Origin: Nocardioides antri
GTDB lineage: Bacteria > Actinomycetota > Actinomycetes > Propionibacteriales > Nocardioidaceae
Assembly (NCBI RefSeq): GCF_008373765.1
Contig: NZ_VUJW01000012.1
Coordinates: forward strand, 36,601 to 100,600
DNA: 64,000 nt
Direction: 5' to 3'
The notes under the pieces are model-generated. The model searched no databases. It saw nothing but the letters and a program-made list of their open reading frames with translations, and was not told where the DNA came from. A program made the translations under genes and the position numbers. Of the stretch, positions 28,011 through 36,853 are shown piece after piece (position 1 is the stretch's first letter; each line of letters opens with the position of its first letter).

Positions 28011-29129
28011 TCAGTTGTCGTCGGCCTTCTCGGCTCCTCGGCGCCAGCGGATGCCGGCCTCGAGGAAGTCGTCGAGGTCGCCGTCGAACACCGCCTGCGG
28101 GTTGCCGCTCTCGTAGCCGGTCCGCAGGTCCTTGACGATCTGGTAGGGGTTCAGCACGTAGTTGCGCATCTGGTCGCCCCAGCTCGCGGCGACGTCACCC
28201 TTGAGGTCCTTCTTGAGGGCCGCCTCCTCCGCCTTCTTGACCGCGAGGAGCTTGGCCTTGAGGACGACCATGGCGGAGGCCTTGTTCTGCAGCTGCGACT
28301 TCTCGTTCTGGCAGCTGACGACGATGCCGGTCGGGATGTGGGTCAGCCGCACCGCGGAGTCGGTGGTGTTGACCGACTGGCCGCCGGGGCCGCCGGAGCG
28401 GAAGACGTCGACCCGGATCTCGTTCTCGTCGACCTCGATCTCGTCGGTCTGCTCGAGCACCGGCACCACCTCGACCGCAGCGAAGCTGGTCTGCCGGCGG
28501 CCCTGGTTGTCGAACGGGCTGATCCGCACGAGGCGGTGGGTGCCGGCCTCGACGGAGAGGGTGCCGTAGGCGTACGGCGCGTGGATCGCGAACTCGGCCG
28601 ACTTGATGCCTGCCTCTTCTGCGTAGGAGACGTCGAAGACCTCGACGGGGTACTTGTTGCGCTCGGCCCAGCGGGTGTACATCCGCATCAGCATCTCGGC
28701 GAAGTCGGCTGCGTCGACGCCGCCGGCGCCCGACCGGATGGTGACGATGGCCTCGCGCTCGTCGTACTCCCCGGAGAGAAGGGTGCGGATCTCGAGTGCC
28801 TCGACGGCCTTCTTGATCTTGCCGAGCTCCTTCTCGGACTCGGCGAGCGACTCCGCGTCGCCCTCCTCGTTGGCCATCTCGACCATCAGCTCGAGGTCGG
28901 CGATGCGGCCGCGGAGCTCCTCGAACCGGTCGACCTCACCCTGCAGCAAGGACAGCCGGCCGGTCACGCGCGTCGCGTTGGCCTGGTCGTCCCAGAGGTC
29001 GGGAGCGGCGACCTGGACGCCGAGGTCCTCGATCTCACGCTTCATCGCAGGCAGGTCGAGCACCTGCTCGATGGTGTGCATCGTCGCGGTGAGCTGTTTG
29101 ATCTCGCTGTCGTACTCGGGGCCTGCCAC
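28011..29129 (-). CDS. prfB: Peptide chain release factor 2
   Basis: 372 residues from GTG 29129. It shows the RF2 stop-codon tripeptide SPF in [15 protein letters not shown], and the GGQ loop [18 protein letters not shown]. No in-frame TGA or frameshift site is present near codon 26, so this gene lacks the autoregulatory frameshift known from E. coli. It terminates translation at UGA and UAA. Confidence 0.96.
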   Translation of the reverse strand: MAGPEYDSEIKQLTATMHTIEQVLDLPAMKREIEDLGVQVAAPDLWDDQANATRVTGRLSLLQGEVDRFEELRGRIADLELMVEMANEEGDAESLAESEKELGKIKKAVEALEIRTLLSGEYDEREAIVTIRSGAGGVDAADFAEMLMRMYTRWAERNKYPVEVFDVSYAEEAGIKSAEFAIHAPYAYGTLSVEAGTHRLVRISPFDNQGRRQTSFAAVEVVPVLEQTDEIEVDENEIRVDVFRSGGPGGQSVNTTDSAVRLTHIPTGIVVSCQNEKSQLQNKASAMVVLKAKLLAVKKAEEAALKKDLKGDVAASWGDQMRNYVLNPYQIVKDLRTGYESGNPQAVFDGDLDDFLEAGIRWRRGAEKADDN

Positions 29130-29209
29130 AAGGTCCAAGGTTACGGGCCGGGCGTGGGTCGCGGCCATTCGCGGCGGCTGCACCGCCCGCCCCCGGGTAC
29201 CGATGCGGC

Positions 29210-30199
29210 ATGACGGCACAGCCAGCACCCCGCGACATCCCCGGGGGCACCGCGAAGAGCCCGGACGACATCCCGCCCCGCGGCTGGTGGCAGATCACGC
29301 GCCGCGCCGTGCGCGAGGCGTCCGACGACCAGGTGCCGCTGCTCGCCGCCGGCGTGGCGTTCTACTCGTTCCTCGCGATCTTCCCCACGATGATCGCCGC
29401 AGTCCTGCTCTACGGCCTGGTCCGCGACCCGGCCGAGGTCCGGGCCCAGGCCGCGGAGCTCACCCGCACGCTCCCCGCCGACGCGGCGCGCCTGCTGACC
29501 GACCAGCTGGAGGCGGTGGCCGCGACCTCGTCGGGGTCCCTCGGTCTCGGCCTCCTGGTCAGCCTGGTCCTGGCGCTGTGGGGAGCCTCCGGCGGCGTCG
29601 GCAACCTGATGACCGCGATCAACCTCGCGTACGACGAGGAGGAGACCCGTGGCTTCGTGAAGCGCAAGGCGCTCGCGCTTGGCCTGACCCTCGGCGCCAT
29701 CCTCTTCGCCGTGGTCGCGCTCGGGCTGGTCGCCGTCGCGCCGGCCGTGCTCGACAACGTGATCGGGTCCGGCCCGCTCCGCTGGCTCCTCGAGGCGGCG
29801 CGCTGGCTGGGCCTGCTGGTCGCCATGGCAGCGGCCCTGGCGATCCTCTACCGGCTCGCCCCCGACCGTGACGACGCGCGCTTCCGGTGGGTGTCGGTCG
29901 GGGCGGTCGTGGCGACCGTGGTCTGGTTGGTCGCCAGCCTCGGCTTCTCCCTGTACGTCGACAACTTCGGCTCCTACAACGAGACGTACGGCGCCCTCGC
30001 CGGCGTGGTGGTCCTCCTGCTGTGGCTCTGGCTGACGATGTACGTCGTCCTGCTGGGCGCCGAGATCAACGCCGAGGCCGAGCAGCAGACCGTTCGCGAC
30101 ACCACCGTCGGCCCGCCGGAGCCGCTGGGCGACCGGGGAGCGGTGAAGGCCGACTCGCTCCCCTGGCAGCAGACTCCGCCTCCGCGGAACGCCGGCTGA
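29210..30199 (+). CDS. YihY/BrkB family membrane protein
   Basis: 329 residues with about six membrane segments. The signatures are [18 protein letters not shown] and [29 protein letters not shown]. It was once annotated as RNase BN, but the family is membrane-bound and of uncertain function. It diverges from prfB. Confidence 0.92.
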   Translation: MTAQPAPRDIPGGTAKSPDDIPPRGWWQITRRAVREASDDQVPLLAAGVAFYSFLAIFPTMIAAVLLYGLVRDPAEVRAQAAELTRTLPADAARLLTDQLEAVAATSSGSLGLGLLVSLVLALWGASGGVGNLMTAINLAYDEEETRGFVKRKALALGLTLGAILFAVVALGLVAVAPAVLDNVIGSGPLRWLLEAARWLGLLVAMAAALAILYRLAPDRDDARFRWVSVGAVVATVVWLVASLGFSLYVDNFGSYNETYGALAGVVVLLLWLWLTMYVVLLGAEINAEAEQQTVRDTTVGPPEPLGDRGAVKADSLPWQQTPPPRNAG

Positions 30200-30375
30200 C
30201 CACCACGGACCCGCCGCGAGGAGTTGTGGCCGGGTGAGCAATCCGGCCGCGCCGATCTGCGTCGTCTAGTCATTCCGGGGGGCCTTATCACCCCGTCGGA
30301 TGAAATCTTCGGATTTGGGTTTGTCGGAGCGCCTGTGCAAGGCATCCTGGGGGACCTGACTACCGAGGTGAACCG

Positions 30376-31629
30376 ATGACTCCCCGACACCGCCAGCAGC
30401 CGGCGCGTAACGGCGGCGCCGTGCGCCGTGCGGTTCTGACGTCGGTGCTGTCCGCGCTCGGCCTCGCCTCGGTCACCGTCACCGCCGCCGCGATCACGCT
30501 GACCAACGCCGAGCCGCAGCCGACGCCCGCGGCCGGGCCGACAGCGGAGACGTCCACGGCGGCCGACTCATCCGCCGCGCTCGCCGCGCCGGTCGAGGTC
30601 GAGGACGCACCTCTGGGCATTCCGGAGATCGCGCTCGTCGCCGCGGACGGCTCGAGGCTCGCAGACATCCCGATGCCGGCACTCGCCGCCTACCAGCGGG
30701 CAGAGGCCGTCCTGGCCCAGGCGGACAAGCGGTGCCAGCTCGACTGGACCCTCCTCGCGGCCGTCGGCCACGTCGTCACCGGGCACGGGACCACCGGCGG
30801 CAGCGAGCTGAACGACCGCGGGGTGATGAACCCGCGGCATGCCGGCGACCCGCTGAAGAGCGACGACGGCAAGAGGCTGCCCGACAGTGACGCCGGCCGC
30901 GTCGACGGCGACGAGCGCTTCGACCGCCCCGTCGGCCCGATGCAGCTCTCCCCCGCGACCTGGGCGGTCGTCGGGGTCGACAGCGACGGCGACGGCCGCC
31001 GCAACGCCCACGACGTGGACGACGCCGCGCTCGCGGTGGCCGTCCTCCTCTGCTCGGGCGACGGCAATCTGGCGCACCGCGCCGGGCGGGTCGACGGCGT
31101 GAGCCGGGTCAACGACGACCCCACCTTCATCGCGACGGTGCTGGCCGTGGACCGCTCCTACCGGACCCAGCTCGTCGACAGCCTCGACGCCGACCCGGTC
31201 GTCGTCGCGCCCTCCCAGCCGCCGACCGACCTGCCGACGGACCTGCCGACCGCCGTCCCGACCGACGCCCGCGCCAGCATGCCGTCCGACGCGCCGACGC
31301 TCCCCGAGCCCGAGGACCCGTCGTCGCAACCGACCGACCCGGTCACCTGGACGGCGATGCCGACCCACTCGGTGTCCCCCACCCCGACCACCCCTACCAC
31401 ACCGCCTCCGTCGGACACACCCTCCTCGGACACGCCCACTGACGACCCGTGCACGACCGAGTCCACCGACCTGGCGACCCCGACGGAGACCCCCACCGAC
31501 GCGACCACCGGCCCGACCGAGGTGCCGACCGTGCCGACCGAGTCCGCCTCCGCGACGGAGGAGCCGACCGACGACCCGACGGACCTGCCGGAGTGCCCGA
31601 CAGACCCCGCGGCCGACGAGGTCGACTGA
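30376..31629 (+). CDS. Secreted lytic transglycosylase-like protein with Pro/Thr-rich tail
   Basis: 417 residues. After a signal segment (SVLSALGLASVTVTAAAITL) comes a lysozyme-like SLT fold: LDWTLLAAVGHVVTGHG, a GPMQLSPATWAVVG motif, and DSDGDGRRNAHDVDDAALAVAVLLC. The residue in the SLT catalytic-Glu position is not obvious (VGHVVTGHG in place of a Glu). The last 150 residues are an Asp/Pro/Thr/Ser-rich low-complexity wall-spanning tail. It is probably exported and wall-associated. Confidence 0.72.
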   Translation: MTPRHRQQPARNGGAVRRAVLTSVLSALGLASVTVTAAAITLTNAEPQPTPAAGPTAETSTAADSSAALAAPVEVEDAPLGIPEIALVAADGSRLADIPMPALAAYQRAEAVLAQADKRCQLDWTLLAAVGHVVTGHGTTGGSELNDRGVMNPRHAGDPLKSDDGKRLPDSDAGRVDGDERFDRPVGPMQLSPATWAVVGVDSDGDGRRNAHDVDDAALAVAVLLCSGDGNLAHRAGRVDGVSRVNDDPTFIATVLAVDRSYRTQLVDSLDADPVVVAPSQPPTDLPTDLPTAVPTDARASMPSDAPTLPEPEDPSSQPTDPVTWTAMPTHSVSPTPTTPTTPPPSDTPSSDTPTDDPCTTESTDLATPTETPTDATTGPTEVPTVPTESASATEEPTDDPTDLPECPTDPAADEVD

Positions 31630-31632
31630 CGA

Positions 31633-32475
31633 TCAGCCCGGCCGGGAGTCGTTGCCGACGTCGAAGCTCTCGTGGTAGCGCTGCTTGGCCTCCCGCAACG
31701 CCTCCGGGCCGATCCGGCCGACGGCTTCGCCGAGCTTGACCAGCGGCTCGTGGTCGGGTCCCCAGCCGACCTGCGACCCGGTGAGCAACCAGGGGTAGCG
31801 ACCCTCGGCCTCCCCTAGGTCCTGGTACTTGCAGATGCGGCGTGCGACCCAGTCCTCGAGCGACCCGGACCACCAGTCCTCGGGAATGATGGTCGTCACC
31901 ACCAGGCCGGGGAGGTCGATCCCCGCCTCGTCGTCACGGCTGCCGCCCCGCTCGCTGTCGTGCGCAGGTCCCTCGGAGTAGCGGACGAAGAGCTCGTCGT
32001 GCTCCTGCACGAGGGCGGTGACGGCGGCGAGGTCGTCGAGCAGCGGCAGGTCGTCGTCGTACGAAGCCTCGCGGCGCGCCGCCTCCGGCTCCGCCAGGCT
32101 TGCCTCCCTGCCCGCCACGCCGCCGTGCGGCGCTCCCTCCTCGATCTCCTCCTGGCGGTCGAGCGACTCCTGCTCGACGCCGATGACGCGGTCGCTCGCA
32201 CCGGAGGTCGCTGCGACGAGCTCGTCGAGCTTCACGAGCATCGCGCTCGCCTCCCGCCCCTCGGCGTGGCGGATGAGGAAGACCATGACGAAGGCGGACA
32301 CCCCCGTGCCGGCGTGGAGCAGCGCGAACCAGAGGTTGTTGTAGCGCCACAACCCGCCGACCACGATCCAGACGAGGACCAGCACCACCGCACCCACGAG
32401 GGCGGCCGGCGAGCCGGCCGCCGCGACCGCGCCCTGCATCCCGGCGGAGAACTTGACGCGCCACCTCTTGGTCAT
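31633..32475 (-). CDS. Low-affinity iron permease-like protein with C-terminal extension
   Basis: 280 residues. The first 100 residues have two membrane segments (GAVVLVLVWIVVGGLW, LLHAGTGVSAFVMVFLIRHAEGREASAM) followed by VKLDELVAATSGASDRVIGVE, matching the low-affinity iron permease family. The remaining 180 residues are soluble, acidic and Trp-containing (IIPEDWWSGSLEDW), outside that domain. Transport activity is unproven. Confidence 0.7.
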   Translation of the reverse strand: MTKRWRVKFSAGMQGAVAAAGSPAALVGAVVLVLVWIVVGGLWRYNNLWFALLHAGTGVSAFVMVFLIRHAEGREASAMLVKLDELVAATSGASDRVIGVEQESLDRQEEIEEGAPHGGVAGREASLAEPEAARREASYDDDLPLLDDLAAVTALVQEHDELFVRYSEGPAHDSERGGSRDDEAGIDLPGLVVTTIIPEDWWSGSLEDWVARRICKYQDLGEAEGRYPWLLTGSQVGWGPDHEPLVKLGEAVGRIGPEALREAKQRYHESFDVGNDSRPG

Positions 32476-32538
32476 GCGGCGGCGGTACCCGGGCGCGCTT
32501 CCGTCACCCCTGCCTCGGACGCTGCACCGCCGGCGCGG

Positions 32539-32859
32539 TCAGGCCGTTTCGCTGGACTCCAGGAGAGGACGCATGAAGGAGCGGTCGTAGCGCAGCACGC
32601 AGCCGCTGGTGTCCCGGATCTGGTCGGCAGCGACGAAATCCGGGTCGACACCGAAACGCGACCGGTACTCCTCGTAGTCCGCCAAGGACGGGAAGGAGAA
32701 GAGCGCCAGGGCCCGATCACTCGCTCCCTCCCCGGGCAGGAAGTAGCCGTGGTGCTGACCGCCGTGCCGGTTGACGAGGCTGATCCACGTCCGGGCGAAC
32801 TCCTCGAACGCCTCCATCTTGGCGGGGTCAACGGTGTACTCGACGACGCAGGTGATCAC
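32539..32859 (-). CDS. NIPSNAP family-like ferredoxin-fold protein
   Basis: 106 residues. TCVVEYTVDPAKMEAFEEFARTWISLVNRHGGQHHGYFLP is the dimeric alpha/beta-barrel core of NIPSNAP/EthD-like proteins, and the C-terminus (CVLRYDRSFMRPL) fits. Such proteins occur alongside many metabolic genes. It diverges from the Rrf2 regulator, so it may be a target. Confidence 0.8.
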   Translation of the reverse strand: MITCVVEYTVDPAKMEAFEEFARTWISLVNRHGGQHHGYFLPGEGASDRALALFSFPSLADYEEYRSRFGVDPDFVAADQIRDTSGCVLRYDRSFMRPLLESSETA

Positions 32860-32920
32860 AGAGGCAAGGTACTCGCGGGCGCTGACACCTCAGCAGCGTG
32901 CGGAAGTGTTGCGTTCAAAG

Positions 32921-32943
32921 ATCTGGACGTCTAATATCCAGAT
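32921..32943. promoter_or_regulatory. Operator overlapping the Rrf2 start
   Basis: A perfect dyad ATCTGGA (32921-32927) and TCCAGAT (32937-32943), 9 bases apart, ends one base before the GTG of the Rrf2 gene. The same half-site (TTCTGGATAAAGAC, 33464-33477 region) recurs upstream of the cupin gene. It likely binds the Rrf2 regulator. Confidence 0.6.
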
Positions 32944-32944
32944 T

Positions 32945-33433
32945 GTGAAGCTGAACGAGGGTGTCGAGTGGGCGCTGCACACGTGCCTCAACCTCGGCTG
33001 GATCGAGGAGTCGGGGGAGGCGGCTCCGACCGCACGTCTCGCCGCCTTCTACGACCTCCCGCCGGCCTATCTCAACAAGCAGCTCCAGGCTCTGGTCCGC
33101 GCCGGCATCCTCTCGTCCACGCCGGGGCCCCGCGGCGGCTTCCGGCTGGCACGGCAGCTCGAGGACATCACGGTCCTCGACGTCGTGGTCGCCATCGAGG
33201 GGAGAGCACCCGCCTTCGCCTGCAACCAGATCCTCCACCAGGGCCCGGGCGCGGACCCGCGGACCGACTACCGCGAGGCCTGCGTGATCGCCCAGACCAT
33301 GTCCCGCGCCGAGCTGGCGTGGCGCCAGGTCCTGGCCTCGGAGACGCTGGCCGACATCCGTGGCCGCGTCCTCGAGGTCTCCCCCCGCGCGCCGGATGCC
33401 ACGCGGGAGTGGTTCCGGAACGTGCGTCGCTGA
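32945..33433 (+). CDS. Rrf2-family regulator
   Basis: 162 residues from GTG 32945. The N-terminal winged helix is KLNEGVEWALHTCLNLGWI, then FYDLPPAYLNKQLQALVRAGIL. The GPRGGFRLAR wing is the Rrf2 signature. It lacks the cysteine trio seen in IscR/NsrR at the usual place (only CNQ and CVI remain), so an Fe-S cluster is doubtful. Start overlaps the operator, implying a leaderless, autoregulated mRNA. It is followed by the cupin gene. Confidence 0.87.
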   Translation: MKLNEGVEWALHTCLNLGWIEESGEAAPTARLAAFYDLPPAYLNKQLQALVRAGILSSTPGPRGGFRLARQLEDITVLDVVVAIEGRAPAFACNQILHQGPGADPRTDYREACVIAQTMSRAELAWRQVLASETLADIRGRVLEVSPRAPDATREWFRNVRR

Positions 33434-33527
33434 ACGAGCGCAAGCGTCCGCGGCGGCATCCCGCGATTCTGGATAAAGACTAGTAACGATTGAGAGAAAT
33501 GCACACAACCCATCGAGAGGAACACCC

Positions 33528-34037
33528 ATGTCCCCCATCACTGCCGACAGGAACCCCGACACGTCCGTCCCCCTGGTCGTGCGCGCCGCCGAAGCCGAGC
33601 GGGTTCAGGACGGCCCGACGAGCGAGATCGTCCTCCTCGCCGACGGCGAGCACACCAACGGCGGGGTGACCATCAACCGGGCCCTGCTCGAGCTCGGATC
33701 TCCCGGCGCGCCCGTCCACCGGCACCTCGACACCACCGAGTGCCTCTACGTGATCGACGGGGCGCTCGACGTACTGGTCGACGACGAGGTGCACACGCTG
33801 CGATCCGGTGACCTGGCAGTCCTCACGCCGGGCACGGCCCACGCGTTCGCTCCGGCGGCAGGACACCGCGCAGACATGCTCGCGATCTTCGCGCCCGGGC
33901 AGGAGCGGTTCGCCTACTACCGCCTTCTGGAGCGTCTCCACCGCGGCACCGCAACCCTCGACGAGCTGATGGCCACCGCCGCGTTGTACGACAACCACTA
34001 CGCCGAGAGCGAGGCGTGGCAGCGGCGGGCGAGCTAG
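33528..34037 (+). CDS. Cupin domain protein
   Basis: 169 residues. The two cupin motifs are visible: GAPVHRHLDTTECLYVIDGALDV and GDLAVLTPGTAHAFAPAAG. Metal-binding His/Glu residues (HRHLDTTE, H in TAHAF) are intact. It probably binds a small ligand or oxidises one. It lies 94 bases behind the Rrf2 gene and a half-operator precedes it. Confidence 0.88.
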   Translation: MSPITADRNPDTSVPLVVRAAEAERVQDGPTSEIVLLADGEHTNGGVTINRALLELGSPGAPVHRHLDTTECLYVIDGALDVLVDDEVHTLRSGDLAVLTPGTAHAFAPAAGHRADMLAIFAPGQERFAYYRLLERLHRGTATLDELMATAALYDNHYAESEAWQRRAS

Positions 34038-34480
34038 GCCGAGGAGGGTCGCACGACGGCCGACCCGGTGGCGCGGACCGTCGGCCGTTGCGGACCGCCA
34101 GGGAGGGTGAGCGGGAGGTCGACGGGAGCGGCGATCTCCACGACGACCCGGTCGCCGCGAACGGCGACCGAGTAGCGCAGGCCGGGGTGCGCGTCGTACG
34201 CGCCGGCGGAGCGGAGGTAGTCGCCCACCGCGGCGCGGGCCACGTCGGCGCTGAGGTGGAGGTCGCCGTCGTCGAGCCCGCCGCGGTAGACGTCGCGGCC
34301 CTCGGCGGCGGCGTCGGCGGCGTAGAGCGCGGCCCCGTCGGCGAGGGAGTCGAGGCCCTGGCGCTCGAGGTAGGCCGCGCCGGCGTCGACGACGACCACG
34401 ACCAGCAGCAGGACGACCGCTGCGAACCCGATGATGAGGACGCTGGTCTGGCCGCGGTCATCACGGGTTGCGTCAGCCAC
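34034..34480 (-). CDS. TadG/TadE-like pilus-associated membrane protein
   Basis: 148 residues. The N-terminal prepilin-like segment is DRGQTSVLIIGFAAVVLLLVVVVVDAGAAYLERQGLD, followed by an Ala-rich helical arm (SLADGAALYAADAAAEG) and a beta-rich tail. This fits Tad locus minor pilins. It is the last gene of the tad cluster on the minus strand; its end overlaps the convergent cupin stop. Confidence 0.8.
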   Translation of the reverse strand: MADATRDDRGQTSVLIIGFAAVVLLLVVVVVDAGAAYLERQGLDSLADGAALYAADAAAEGRDVYRGGLDDGDLHLSADVARAAVGDYLRSAGAYDAHPGLRYSVAVRGDRVVVEIAAPVDLPLTLPGGPQRPTVRATGSAVVRPSSA

Positions 34481-34916
34481 GGTCGATCTCCTGGTAGCGC
34501 CCGATCGGCACCGTGTGGATCGCGTCGAGCGCGAACCGCGGACGGCCGCCGCCGAGCACGTCCGGCAGGAGCGGTAGCTCGACGCTGGAGCTGATCCGGA
34601 CGGTGATGACCGACGTGCCGCTGTGGCACGAGCGGGGGTACGGCGTGCAGGTGACCGTCACCCGCAACGGCGCGTCCTCGAGGCCCTGGTCGGCGAGCGC
34701 GCGGCGGGCGACCTCCTCGGCGGCCCGCTGCCCCGTGGCGTCGTCCGGCGCGAGGGCGTAGGCACGGCCGGCGGCGCGGGCCGCGGCACTGACACCGAAC
34801 GCTCCCTGCTGGACCTGCGAGACCGAGAGCACGATCCACAGCAGCGGCACCAGCAGGAGGATCCCGAGCCAGACCAGCTCGACGATGGCGCTCCCCCGGT
34901 CGTCGCGGGACCTCAT
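34473..34916 (-). CDS. TadE-like minor pilin
   Basis: 147 residues. DDRGSAIVELVWLGILLLVPLLWIVLSV is the TadE transmembrane segment with the Gly-Ser-Ala before it. The following helix AARAAGRAYALAP and the beta-rich periplasmic part are typical. Its start overlaps the stop of the upstream frameshifted TadE-like gene (ATGA). It overlaps the next TadG-like gene by 8 bases. Confidence 0.82.
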   Translation of the reverse strand: MRSRDDRGSAIVELVWLGILLLVPLLWIVLSVSQVQQGAFGVSAAARAAGRAYALAPDDATGQRAAEEVARRALADQGLEDAPLRVTVTCTPYPRSCHSGTSVITVRISSSVELPLLPDVLGGGRPRFALDAIHTVPIGRYQEIDRG

Positions 34917-35304
34917 GACGAGGCCTCCTCGACGGCTCGTCCCGACACCGAGAACCGCACGGCGGGGCCGCCGATGCCCAGGGCCGGGACCTCCCGGTGA
35001 CGGTGACGACCACCCCGGGCAGCCCGTCGACCGACGCCTGCGTGACCGAGACCTGCTCCGCGAACCGCCCTGCGATGGCGGTGTCGATCTGCGACCGGGT
35101 GCGGGCGACGCCGTCGGCGGGTCCGCGGTCCGCGGTCGCGGCGTAGCGAGCGCCTTCGGAGGCCGCGGCCGCGAGGGTGGCCCGGACGTGGAGGACCAGC
35201 GCGACCTGCAGCAGCCCCGCGACGAGAGGCGCGAGGACGACGAGCACCAGGACGAAGTCGACGACCGCGGAGCCGTGCTGGCCGCGCCGCGACCCCGCCG
35301 TCAT
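34913..35304 (-). pseudogene. TadE-like gene with a one-base deletion frameshift
   Basis: Starts at ATG 35304 (TAGSRRGQHGSAVVDFVLVL), a TadE-like helix. The reading frame is intact to about codon 102 (LPGVVVTVTG). It then continues in the wrong frame. Moving to the next frame at about 34997 restores EVPALGIGGPAVRFSVSGRA...EEASS and a TGA at 34915-34913 that overlaps the next ATG exactly as expected for the operon. The span is 392 bases, one short of a multiple of three. It is either true decay or a sequencing error. Confidence 0.75.
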
Positions 35305-35486
35305 TGCACAGAGCTGAGGGCGTTGCGCAGCATGCCGACCAGCGCCGGGCGGGCGAAGGTGAGCAACGCGGTCACCAGACCGACCGACATCACGGTCACG
35401 AGCACCCAGCCGGGCACGTCGCCCCGGTCGTCGCGCTGGTGTGTGGCGGCGGCGCACCAGCACCAGAGGCGGAGAAGTGGGTCCAT
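35301..35486 (-). CDS. Small Flp/pilin-like protein
   Basis: 61 residues. A hydrophilic lead (ATHQRDDRGDVPGW) is followed by one membrane helix (VLVTVMSVGLVTALLTFARPALV). The RGDVPGWVLVT start is a short prepilin-like segment. Its TGA overlaps the next ATG. It lies between tadC and the TadE genes, the usual place of a small pilin or pilin-like subunit. Confidence 0.72.
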   Translation of the reverse strand: MDPLLRLWCWCAAATHQRDDRGDVPGWVLVTVMSVGLVTALLTFARPALVGMLRNALSSVQ

Positions 35487-35527
35487 TCTTGTCGTTCCTT
35501 CCCGAGGCGGATCCGATGGAGCAGTGG

Positions 35528-36463
35528 TCAGGGGGCGGTCAGCGAGAGGCCGACCAGGCCGGGCCAGAAGGCGAACAGGACGGTCACCGGCAGCACGATG
35601 AAGACGACGGGGACCATCATCAGGATCTCCTTGCGGGAGGCGTGCTCGATGAGCTCCCGGCGGCCGGCTTCCCGGACGTCGCCGGCCTGCGCGTGGAGGA
35701 GGTCGGTGAGGGGAGTCCCGCGCTCCACCGCGACCGCGACGCCGTGCGCGAACCGCGCGACGATGGGTACGCCGGTCGTCGCCGCCAGCCGGTCGAAGGC
35801 GTCGGCGATCGGCTCGCCGGTGCGGATCGCGGCGAGCACGGCCGCCAGGTCGGCGGACAGCGCTCCCCGCGACCGGCGGACGACCCGGTCGAGCGCGGAC
35901 ACCGGCCCCTCCCCTGCCGCGACGGCGAGCGCGAGCAGCTCGGCGACGGTGGGGAACTCCTCGACGATCGCGCGCTCCCGCTTCCGCACCTGTGCCGTCA
36001 GGTGCTGGTCGCGGGCGAGCACGCCGGACACGAAGCCGACCGCGCAGACGACCACCAGCGGGACGACGTCGCCGGGGCGGGAGAGGGCGGCGATGAGGGA
36101 GTAGGCCGCGGCGACGGCGAACCCGCTCAGTCCCCACAGCACCTGCTCCACCCGGAAGTCGTGCACGCTGCGGTCGAGGCCCGCCCGGGCGAGACGGCGG
36201 CGGACGGACGGAGCGCCTCCGAGCACCCGCTCGACCAGGTCGGCCGCAGACCGCAGGGCCGGCGCGACCAGCGCGACGAGCGCCGAGCGCGACTCGCCCG
36301 TCCCGCGCGCATGGGCGGGGTAGCTCGACGTCAGGTCCCGCAGGTAGGGCAGGACCCGCGCCTCGAGCTGGGGGCGCCGGAGCGCCGCCACCCGGACGAC
36401 CACGAGCAGGACGCCGAGCGCCGTCGTACCGCCCAGCACGCCACCCCACGCCGCGGTCGTCAT
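35528..36463 (-). CDS. tadC: Tad pilus assembly protein TadC
   Basis: 311 residues. The type II secretion F (T2SF) domain spans about residues 160-300: EEFPTVAELLALAVAAGEGPVSALDRV and FAHGVAVAVERGTPLTDLLHAQAGD. Three or four membrane segments flank it. Start overlaps the stop of the tadB remnant (ATGA). It should pair with TadB in the inner-membrane platform. With tadB split, its transcription from the upstream tad promoter must now cross the prophage. Confidence 0.87.
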   Translation of the reverse strand: MTTAAWGGVLGGTTALGVLLVVVRVAALRRPQLEARVLPYLRDLTSSYPAHARGTGESRSALVALVAPALRSAADLVERVLGGAPSVRRRLARAGLDRSVHDFRVEQVLWGLSGFAVAAAYSLIAALSRPGDVVPLVVVCAVGFVSGVLARDQHLTAQVRKRERAIVEEFPTVAELLALAVAAGEGPVSALDRVVRRSRGALSADLAAVLAAIRTGEPIADAFDRLAATTGVPIVARFAHGVAVAVERGTPLTDLLHAQAGDVREAGRRELIEHASRKEILMMVPVVFIVLPVTVLFAFWPGLVGLSLTAP

Positions 36464-36642
36464 GCCAAGATCCGCCGCTCGGTGGGGAGCCGGCCGATCC
36501 GCATCATCAGCCGGTAGGCGAACACGCACGCGGCAGCGCCGGCCACCAGCACAATCGCCCCGGTCGCCGATCGGTAGCGGGTGATCACCTCGGTCTGGAA
36601 CGACATCAGGAGCAGCACCAGCCACGGCGCCGCGACCGCCAG
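36460..36642 (-). pseudogene. tadB: tadB 3' fragment (60 codons)
   Basis: In frame from the junction: LAVAAPWLVLLLMSFQT, then a second helix (GAIVLVAGAAACVFAYRLMM) and RIGRLPTERRILA before TGA. These are the last two membrane helices of TadB. An upstream in-frame TAA lies inside the phage side, and no good start codon is seen, so this piece is probably not translated. It is phased to join the 5' part at 59192 upon excision. Confidence 0.88.
36637..36642. other. attL core, left prophage junction
   Basis: Minus-strand CTGGCG at 36642-36637 aligns in codon phase with CTCGCG at 59192-59187. Five of six bases match, which is the short core expected for a large serine integrase. tadB sequence continues to the left; phage sequence lies to the right. 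The exact crossover dinucleotide is not fixed by the sequence. Confidence 0.75.
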
Positions 36643-36667
36643 AAGCGACCATTAAGTACACTCGTGC

Positions 36668-36853
36668 TCAGAAGAGCGTCGCCTGGTCGGGAGGCTCGTA
36701 ATCGTATGGGCACTCGTCGCAGCCGCACGCGTTGTAGTGCACCTCGACGTGCGCGGGGTGCGACCACGAGCAGTGGCGGCAGTGGGGGTAGACGCGCGGA
36801 ACCCCGCCGAGGGAATCCTCAGCGGGGCTCGCGCCGTCGTGCGGGTCGGTCAC
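36668..36853 (-). CDS. Small Cys/His-rich phage protein
   Basis: 61 residues from GTG 36853, overlapping the stop of the upstream gene (GTGA). Acidic N-terminus, then HCRHCSWSHPAHVEVHYNACGCDECPYD. The CxxC, HxxxHxxxH-like and CxCxxC cluster could hold one or two zinc ions. It is the leftmost phage gene. The function is unknown; nucleic-acid binding is possible. Confidence 0.65.
   Translation of the reverse strand: MTDPHDGASPAEDSLGGVPRVYPHCRHCSWSHPAHVEVHYNACGCDECPYDYEPPDQATLF

Noticed and set aside
28011-29129. prfB autoregulatory frameshift
   Set aside because: The frame is continuous; no in-frame TGA or CTTTGA site.
30300-30400. Possible c-di-AMP (ydaO) riboswitch before the transglycosylase-like gene
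   Set aside because: GGGGGACC...GAGGTGAACCG resembles part of the motif, but the remaining conserved parts are missing and the start codon follows at once.
36637-36642. tRNA-gene attachment site
   Set aside because: No tRNA is at either junction; the target is tadB and the shared core is only 5 of 6 bases, which fits a serine integrase.
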